Shown: positions 6,376 to 11,441 of the stretch, piece by piece | Numbering within the stretch: the stretch's first letter is position 1 | How the letters are laid out: every line of letters begins with the position of its first letter | NCBI GenBank assembly: GCA_020056155.1 | Contig: JAGVII010000359.1 | Span: 1 to 11,441 of the forward strand | Length of the DNA: 11,441 nt | Direction of reading: 5' to 3' | From: Afipia sp. | GTDB lineage: Bacteria > Pseudomonadota > Alphaproteobacteria > Rhizobiales > Xanthobacteraceae | Made by a program: the position numbers and the translations under genes | The notes under the pieces: generated by a model | Told to the model about the DNA's origin: nothing | Seen by the model: the letters and a program-made list of their open reading frames with translations, nothing else | The model's database searches: none

Positions 6376-8409
6376 TCAGGCTTCGGGCCGAACAGCATTC
6401 ATCGTCAGCAACTCGTAGGTGGCCGCAGACTCGTCCTTGTCGGTCAGGATTTCCACATCCCAACGTACTTCACCGTATTGCTTGTTGCGCGGCGATTTTT
6501 CCTTTGCCGTCAGCCGGACCTTGATGGTCTCGCCGGGCTGGATCGGTTTGGTGAAGCGCAGTGAATCGAGCCCGTAGTTGGCAAGCACCGGACCGGGGTC
6601 CGGATCGACAAACAGGCCAGCTGCGAACGACAGCAGAAGATAGCCATGCGCGACGCGGCCGGGGAAGAACGGATGCCCCTTGGTCGCTTCCTCGTCCATG
6701 TGAGCGTAGAACGTGTCGCCGGTGAAGTGGGCGAAATGCTCGATATCCTCCAGCGAGATCGTACGCTCCTTCGAATAGAAGGTTTGTCCGACATCCAGAT
6801 CCTCGAAATGAAACCGGAACGGATGCCGGTCCTTCTCGATCACAGCCGCGCCCTTCATCCAGCTTCCGGTGATGCCCGTCAGCATCGCAGGTGAACCCTG
6901 AAGGGCTGTGCGCTGCATGTAATGATGCACGCTGCGTACGCCGCCCAATTCCTCGCCGCCACCGGCGCGGCCAGGTCCGCCGTGGACCATCTGTGGCATC
7001 GGTGAGCCGTGACCGGTCTGCTCCCTGGCGCAGTCGCGGTCGATCATCACGAGGCGTCCGTGGAAGCTGCCGACGCCGAACACGATGTCCGACGCCACCT
7101 TGGGATCATGGGTATAGACCGATGCGACCAGACTGCCGCCGCCACGATTGGTGAGCGCAATGGCTTCCTCGAGATCGCCGTAGCCCATCACGGTGCAGAC
7201 AGGGCCAAAAGCCTCGATTGAATGGACATTCGTTGCGCGAACGGGATCGGCGCAATGCAGCAGGAGAGGTGGAAGAAACGCGCCGCGCGTGACATCCGCT
7301 CCCTGAATGTCGAAATTGTCGGGGTCACCCGCCACAAGCTGTGCTTCGGTTCGCAATGTCTTCACGTGGCTGAGGACATCGCGGCGCTGATCGAGGCCGA
7401 CCACAGGCCCCATGCGAACGGTTTCCAGTTCTGGATTTCCAATGACTACCTTCGCGAGCCGTTCGCGCAGGGCCTCGATGACAGCCTCCACACTGGCCGA
7501 TGGCGCGAGTGCGCGGCGGATCGCCGTGCATTTCTGCCCGGCCTTGACCGTCATTTCCTTTGCGACTTCCTTGACGAACAGATCGAACTCCGGCGTTCCG
7601 GGCGTGGCGTCCGGCGCGAGGATCGCGGCGTTGAGCGAATCCCTCTCGGCGATGAAACGGACAGCCTCCTTTGCGATCACCGGATGCCGCTGAAGTTTCT
7701 CGGAGGTGTCAGCGGAGCCGGTGAACGAAACAACGTCCTGGCAGGTGAGGTGATCGAACAGGTCGCCGGTACTGCCGACGATGAACTGAAACGCGCCCTC
7801 GGGCAAAATGCCCGACTCCGCGATCATCCGCGCGAGCGCGTGCGCAACGTAGGATGTCACAGTGGCGGGCTTTGAAACGACCGGAACGCCCGCGAGCAAC
7901 GCGGGTGCAAGCTTTTCAAGCAATCCCCAGCAGGGAAAATTGTACGCATTGATATGAACCGCGGCACCATGCAGCGGTGTGACGATGTGCTGGCCTGCGA
8001 ACGTGCCGCCTTTGCCCATCGGCTCGACCGCGCCGTCGAGCAGGAAAGTGGAATTTGGAAGTTCGCGGCGTCCCTTGCCCGCGTAAACGAACAGCGTGCC
8101 GATGCCGCCATCGACATCAATCAGGTTATCTGTTCGCGTCGCGCCAGTCTGAAACGACAGCTTGTAAAGCTGCTCTTTGCGCTCGGTCAGGTACTGCGCA
8201 AGTTTCTTCAGGAGGTCGGCGCGCTGGTGGAACGTCAGCTTGCGTAGATTCTTGCCGCCGGTGTTGCGGGCGTAGGCGAGGACGCCGCGCATATCGAGTC
8301 CGCCGCTCAACGCTTCTGCGACGACATCACCGGTCACGGCGCTGCGCACTTCGACGAGATCGCGCCCGTGTGAGGCCCACTGTCCATTGACGTAGCTGTC
8401 GAGTTTCAT
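6376..8409 (-). CDS. paaZ: PaaZ, bifunctional oxepin-CoA hydrolase / semialdehyde dehydrogenase
   Basis: The product has 677 residues (E. coli PaaZ 681), a complete two-domain fusion. The N-terminal aldehyde dehydrogenase domain (about 1-520) has catalytic Cys294 in GQKCTAIRR and Glu255 in IAERDSLN. The C-terminal MaoC-like hydratase domain (about 530-677) has Asp565 and His570 (FTGDTFYAH) and the GRVAHG loop at 584-589. It hydrolyses the oxepin-CoA ring to a reactive aldehyde and oxidises it with NADP+ to 3-oxo-5,6-dehydrosuberyl-CoA. Because both domains are intact, the toxic aldehyde can be passed on internally. The ATG at 8409 matches the family N-terminus (MKLDSYVNGQW). The frame extends to 8523 but that part overlaps the regulator gene and is not conserved. 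The upstream ribosome binding site is weak. Confidence 0.97.
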   Translation of the reverse strand: MKLDSYVNGQWASHGRDLVEVRSAVTGDVVAEALSGGLDMRGVLAYARNTGGKNLRKLTFHQRADLLKKLAQYLTERKEQLYKLSFQTGATRTDNLIDVDGGIGTLFVYAGKGRRELPNSTFLLDGAVEPMGKGGTFAGQHIVTPLHGAAVHINAYNFPCWGLLEKLAPALLAGVPVVSKPATVTSYVAHALARMIAESGILPEGAFQFIVGSTGDLFDHLTCQDVVSFTGSADTSEKLQRHPVIAKEAVRFIAERDSLNAAILAPDATPGTPEFDLFVKEVAKEMTVKAGQKCTAIRRALAPSASVEAVIEALRERLAKVVIGNPELETVRMGPVVGLDQRRDVLSHVKTLRTEAQLVAGDPDNFDIQGADVTRGAFLPPLLLHCADPVRATNVHSIEAFGPVCTVMGYGDLEEAIALTNRGGGSLVASVYTHDPKVASDIVFGVGSFHGRLVMIDRDCAREQTGHGSPMPQMVHGGPGRAGGGEELGGVRSVHHYMQRTALQGSPAMLTGITGSWMKGAAVIEKDRHPFRFHFEDLDVGQTFYSKERTISLEDIEHFAHFTGDTFYAHMDEEATKGHPFFPGRVAHGYLLLSFAAGLFVDPDPGPVLANYGLDSLRFTKPIQPGETIKVRLTAKEKSPRNKQYGEVRWDVEILTDKDESAATYELLTMNAVRPEA

Positions 8410-8455
8410 GCGATCACTTCGATGTTGGGTGCGGATAGCACCGGTGGACACTCGT

Positions 8456-9091
8456 CTATTCTGCAGCTGCAGCGCGTTTCGATGTCTTCGGCGGTTGCTT
8501 GAGAACGTTGCGGGCGCCGTCAACGATGAGCCTGGTCACGAGATCGGCATACTCGGCGCGGCTGATCGATCCGGTGCTTTTGAACCAGAGGTAATGCCAG
8601 TTGACCATGCCGAACAGTGACATGGTCACCGGTGTCAGCATCTTGGTGCCCTTGAGGTGGGGCGCGACGCCGGCGACGGCCGATGAAAAGACGGTGACGA
8701 GATCGCGCTCCATCCTTTTAAGCTCGGTCTGGCGCTCCTGAGGCAAGAACCGCATGCTGCTGATCTGAACGTTGTGCTGGGAGTCGGCATCCCGGTAAGC
8801 TTCCAGCAGAGCCGCGACCAGTCCGCGCAAACGCGCCTCGGCTGGTGCCCCTGGATCGTCGGCTGTCTCGACGACTTCCAGCAACTCCTCAAGGTGGAAG
8901 CGGATGACGTCGAACAGAAGGCCTTCCTTGTCCTTGTAGTAGTGATAGAGATTGGCCTTGGACACGCCGCAGGCTTCGGCGATCTTGTTCATCGATGCGC
9001 GGTCATAGCCGTGCGCCGAGAAAAGCTCCGCCGAGCGATCGAGGATCGCCTGTCGTTTGTTGTCGTAGTCGTTGGCGCGGCTGCGTGCCAT
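8456..9091 (-). CDS. paaR: TetR-family transcriptional regulator, probable PaaR
   Basis: A 211-residue one-domain-plus-ligand-pocket regulator. The N-terminal TetR helix-turn-helix is clear: AILDRSAELFSAHGYDRAS leads into MNKIAEACGVSKANLYHYY and the KDKEGLL end of the domain (residues about 15-59). The remainder is helical and less conserved, as expected for the effector-binding part. In Burkholderia and Thermus, TetR-type PaaR represses paa genes and responds to phenylacetyl-CoA; this protein's place between paaK and paaZ supports that assignment, but the ligand is inferred. It starts 8 nt after the paaK stop, so it is likely cotranscribed and possibly autoregulated. With PaaX at the other end of the locus, two unrelated repressors flank one pathway. 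The gene symbol is less certain than the family. Confidence 0.85.
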   Translation of the reverse strand: MARSRANDYDNKRQAILDRSAELFSAHGYDRASMNKIAEACGVSKANLYHYYKDKEGLLFDVIRFHLEELLEVVETADDPGAPAEARLRGLVAALLEAYRDADSQHNVQISSMRFLPQERQTELKRMERDLVTVFSSAVAGVAPHLKGTKMLTPVTMSLFGMVNWHYLWFKSTGSISRAEYADLVTRLIVDGARNVLKQPPKTSKRAAAAE

Positions 9092-9099
9092 CTGGCGAT

Positions 9100-10431
9100 T
9101 TATTCCTTGGGTCTGCGATCGATGATGCGCTTGGCCTTGCCGACGGAGCGTTCGATGCTTCCTGGATCGAGGACGGTGACGACTGCCGTGATGCCGATGG
9201 TGTCCTTCACCGATTGCACCAGTTGCCTGGTCGCGGCCTCGCGTGCGGGGAAGCTGGCTTCCGGCCGCGCCTCGACCTGAATTTCCATGTTGTCCATGCG
9301 GCCGTCGCGCGTGAGCACAAGCTGATAGTGCAGGGAGAGATCGTGGATGGTGAGAAGCTTTTCCTCGATCTGGGTAGGAAATACGTTAACGCCGCGAACG
9401 ATCATCATGTCGTCGGAGCGTCCCGTCACCTTCTCCATCCGCCGCAGCGAACGCGCCGTTCCGGGCAGCAGCCGCGTCAGGTCGCGCGTCCGGTAGCGGA
9501 TCACGGGCATGGCTTCCTTGGTCAGCGAGGTGAAGACCAGTTCGCCTTTCTCGCCGTCGGGCAGCACTTCGCCGGTCGCGGGATTGATGACTTCGGGATA
9601 GAAATGATCTTCCCAGATGTGAAGACCATCCTTGGTCTCGACGCATTCGCTCGCGACGCCCGGACCCATCACCTCGGACAACCCGTAGATATCGACGGCG
9701 TGAAGATCGAAGGCCTCCTCGATCTCCTCGCGCATGGCGTTGGTCCATGGCTCCGCGCCGAAGATGCCGATGCGTAGCGACGACTTTCGTGGATCGAGAC
9801 CCTGCTTTCTGAATTCATCGAGGATCGCCAGCATGTACGATGGCGTCACCATGATGACTTCGGGCTTGAAGTCGTTGATCAGTTGAACCTGCCGTTCGGT
9901 CATGCCGCCCGAAATCGGAATCACGGTGCAGCCCAGACGCTCCGCGCCGTAATGTGCGCCGAGTCCGCCGGTAAACAGCCCGTAGCCATAGGCGATATGA
10001 ACCTTCATGCCGGCGCGGCCACCCGCGGCGCGGATCGAACGCGCGACCACGTCGCTCCAGGTTTCGATATCGCGTCTGGTATAGCCGACCACGGTCGGCT
10101 TTCCCGTGGTGCCGGACGATGCATGAATGCGCGCAACATCCTTTTCCGGTACGGCGAACATGCCGAACGGATAATTGTCTCTCAAATCGGTTTTGATGGT
10201 GAAAGGAAACTTCGCCAGGTCGGGAAGATCCCGGAACGAATCCGGAGTAATGCCTGCGGCATCGAATTTCGCGCGGTAGTGCGGCACGTTTTCATACGCA
10301 TGACGGAGCGACCAGGCCAGCCGCTCGCGCTGAAGCGCGCGAATGTCGTCGCGGGAGGCGATCTCGTAACGGTCGAGTTCCGCCGGTTCGGGCGTCAACC
10401 GGTCGAGCTTGCGTAGCGGAATCTGAAGCAA
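9100..10431 (-). CDS. paaK: PaaK, phenylacetate-CoA ligase
   Basis: This AMP-forming ligase makes phenylacetyl-CoA from phenylacetate, ATP and CoA, the entry step of the pathway. The product has 443 residues (E. coli about 437). Motifs are HASSGTTGKPTVVGYT at 103-118 (P-loop-like nucleotide site), AYGYGLFTGGLGAHYGAERL at 147-166, YGLSEVMGPG at 249-258, YRTRDLTRL at 313-321, the hinge GRSDDMMIVRGVNVFP at 337-352, and the C-terminal lysine region GKAKRI at 431-436. The start is a TTG with GGGAG at 10438-10442 placed 6 nt upstream. The gene begins 15 nt after the paaI stop. Identification is very secure. Confidence 0.97.
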   Translation of the reverse strand: MLQIPLRKLDRLTPEPAELDRYEIASRDDIRALQRERLAWSLRHAYENVPHYRAKFDAAGITPDSFRDLPDLAKFPFTIKTDLRDNYPFGMFAVPEKDVARIHASSGTTGKPTVVGYTRRDIETWSDVVARSIRAAGGRAGMKVHIAYGYGLFTGGLGAHYGAERLGCTVIPISGGMTERQVQLINDFKPEVIMVTPSYMLAILDEFRKQGLDPRKSSLRIGIFGAEPWTNAMREEIEEAFDLHAVDIYGLSEVMGPGVASECVETKDGLHIWEDHFYPEVINPATGEVLPDGEKGELVFTSLTKEAMPVIRYRTRDLTRLLPGTARSLRRMEKVTGRSDDMMIVRGVNVFPTQIEEKLLTIHDLSLHYQLVLTRDGRMDNMEIQVEARPEASFPAREAATRQLVQSVKDTIGITAVVTVLDPGSIERSVGKAKRIIDRRPKE

Positions 10432-10437
10432 CGTTCT

Positions 10438-10442
10438 CTCCC
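10438..10442 (-). promoter_or_regulatory. Ribosome binding site supporting the TTG start of paaK
   Basis: On the - strand GGGAG lies 6 nt before the TTG at 10431. No ATG or GTG is found near the expected N-terminus, so the spacing argues that the rare start is genuine. Confidence 0.65.
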
Positions 10443-10446
10443 AATC

Positions 10447-10911
10447 CTACTTGTGGTCTTGCGGGTGATTGTCGAGCAACTGGCCCGAGATTGTCCGTGA
10501 ATGCCCTCGAAATTCGGCAATCACCTTGTTGCTGCTGTCGCGAACCGTCACGTCGTAAATGCCGCCGCGTCCGGCGCGTGTGCGTTCGACGGCGTGCGCC
10601 GTGAGCGTCTCGCCCTCGCGAACCGGCTGGAGAAACGTCACGGCGCATTGCTGCGCGACCGTGCGCTGATCATAAGTGTTGCAGGCAAACGCGAACGTGG
10701 AATCGGCAAGTGTAAAGATAAAGCCGCCGTGGCAGATGCCGTGACCATTCGTCATGTCCTTGCGGACGGTCATCGCGAGGACGGCTTCGCCTGGCGCGAT
10801 CCGCTGCAGACTCATGCCGAGTCCCTGACTGGCCCGGTCGTCCTGCCACATCTTGTTTGCGCAAGCCTGTGCCAGCGCATGCGGATCTCTGTTGCCGGCA
10901 ACCGCGTCCAT
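10447..10911 (-). CDS. paaI: PaaI, hydroxyphenylacetyl-CoA-type hotdog thioesterase
   Basis: PaaI thioesterases hydrolyse ring-hydroxylated phenylacetyl-CoA and related dead-end thioesters, which is thought to rescue CoA when the pathway stalls. With the ATG at 10911 the product has 154 residues. It shows the classic PaaI pattern NGHGICHGG (numbered from the ATG, about 55-63) followed by FTLADSTFAFACN, with the conserved Asp at about 70, and then CAVTFLQPVREGETL. GGAGG at 10918-10922 sits 6 nt upstream of the ATG, so this start is preferred over a GTG one codon earlier. The ATG shares one base with the paaG stop (TGATG), implying translational coupling. This is the canonical PaaI of the locus, distinct from the atypical hotdog protein at 4315-4740. 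Confidence 0.94.
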   Translation of the reverse strand: MDAVAGNRDPHALAQACANKMWQDDRASQGLGMSLQRIAPGEAVLAMTVRKDMTNGHGICHGGFIFTLADSTFAFACNTYDQRTVAQQCAVTFLQPVREGETLTAHAVERTRAGRGGIYDVTVRDSSNKVIAEFRGHSRTISGQLLDNHPQDHK

Positions 10912-11441
10912 CACATGCCTCCAACAAACCGGGGCGCGCGCTTTTCGAGGAATGCGGTCACGCCTTCCGCGAAATCCGGAGCGCGGCCTGCCATCCCTTG
11001 AAGATCGCGCTCAAGGTCGAGTTGCTGATCGAGCGTATTGGTCTCGGACGCGTCAATCACCTGCTTGGTCAGCGCCAGCGCGCCGGTCGGCTGTTTGGCG
11101 AGATGAGCGGCGAGGCGGTGTGCTTCCGTCATCAGGCTGGCATCGTCCACGACCTTCCAGATCATGCCCCACGTTTCGGCCTGCTCGGCGGTGACGGGTT
11201 CGGCCAGCATGGAGAGGGCGCGAGCGCGCGCACTTCCTGCAAGGCGCGGCAGGAACCATGTGCCGCCGCAATCCGGGACAAGGGCGATTTTGGAGAAGGC
11301 CTGGATGAACTTCGCGGAACGCGCTGCCAGAACGATATCACAGGCAAAGGCGATGTTGGCTCCGCCGCCCGCGGCCACGCCATTTACCCCGCAAACGATA
11401 GGAAGCGGCAGTTTCCGCAACCTGCGGATGAGGGGATTGTA
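10911..11441 (-). CDS. paaG: PaaG, 1,2-epoxyphenylacetyl-CoA isomerase, C-terminal part (5' end outside window)
   Basis: PaaG is a crotonase-family enzyme that converts 1,2-epoxyphenylacetyl-CoA to oxepin-CoA and later shifts a double bond during beta-oxidation. The frame is open to the right edge, giving 176 visible residues of the roughly 262 expected, so about a third is missing. The visible part starts with YNPLIRRL and includes the oxyanion-hole region NGVAAGGGANIA, DIVLAARSAKF, and the catalytic-acid segment VPDCGGTWFLPRLAG with its conserved aspartate. It ends with TLDQQLDLERDLQG and FLEKRAPRF. A TTG at 11420 is an internal leucine, not the start. It is upstream of paaI in the - strand operon, whose promoter must lie beyond the window. 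Confidence 0.96.
   Translation of the reverse strand, partial: YNPLIRRLRKLPLPIVCGVNGVAAGGGANIAFACDIVLAARSAKFIQAFSKIALVPDCGGTWFLPRLAGSARARALSMLAEPVTAEQAETWGMIWKVVDDASLMTEAHRLAAHLAKQPTGALALTKQVIDASETNTLDQQLDLERDLQGMAGRAPDFAEGVTAFLEKRAPRFVGGM
10918..10922 (-). promoter_or_regulatory. Ribosome binding site that sets the paaI start
   Basis: GGAGG on the - strand lies 6 nt from the ATG at 10911 but only 3 nt from the alternative GTG at 10914, so the ATG is favoured. The site lies inside the 3' end of paaG. Confidence 0.65.

Noticed and set aside
6351..6398. Upstream start of the EthD gene at 6398
   Set aside because: It overlaps the end of paaZ and lacks conservation; the ATG at 6350 has a good GGGAG site.
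7222..7875. Long + strand open frame opposite paaZ
   Set aside because: Antisense to conserved aldehyde dehydrogenase sequence with no recognisable protein features.
8410..8523. Upstream extension of paaZ to 8523
   Set aside because: It overlaps the 3' end of the TetR gene in another frame, is Arg-rich and low in family similarity; PaaZ similarity starts at the ATG at 8409.
8995..9777. Long + strand open frame opposite the TetR gene and paaK
   Set aside because: It spans two confidently identified genes on the other strand and shows no domain of its own.

Overview
The window is a phenylacetate (paa) catabolic locus. GC-rich DNA, typical alphaproteobacterial paa proteins and two dispersed palindromic repeats of a kind I recall from Bradyrhizobium, Afipia/Oligotropha and Rhodopseudomonas genomes suggest a member of the Rhizobiales, most likely Nitrobacteraceae. 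That placement is inference; no rRNA or other phylogenetic marker is present.

Left half, + strand: the 3' end of a paaX-type repressor gene, a short AT-rich gap that looks like the control region, then paaA-paaB-paaC-paaD-paaE, which encode the multicomponent phenylacetyl-CoA 1,2-epoxidase and its reductase. A composite palindromic repeat of about 100 bp separates paaB from paaC. A partial copy of a second, shorter rhizobial repeat separates paaD from paaE.

Right half, - strand, in transcription order: paaG (runs off the right edge), paaI, paaK, a TetR-family regulator (probable paaR), paaZ, an EthD-family small protein, a cytochrome P450, and a second hotdog-fold thioesterase-like protein. 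Gaps are 46 nt or less, so this is probably one operon whose promoter lies beyond the right edge. The two operons converge with directly abutting stop codons.

Together the genes activate phenylacetate to its CoA thioester (PaaK), epoxidise the ring (PaaABCDE), isomerise the epoxide to oxepin-CoA (PaaG), and hydrolyse and oxidise the ring-opened product (PaaZ), with a thioesterase (PaaI) that can rescue trapped CoA. The later beta-oxidation genes paaF, paaH and paaJ are not in the window. The part not explained by the textbook pathway is the distal EthD / P450 / hotdog trio. It is the best candidate for an undescribed branch, but its substrate cannot be read from the sequence. There is no gene-free stretch over 300 bases, and I see no tRNA, rRNA, CRISPR array or insertion sequence.
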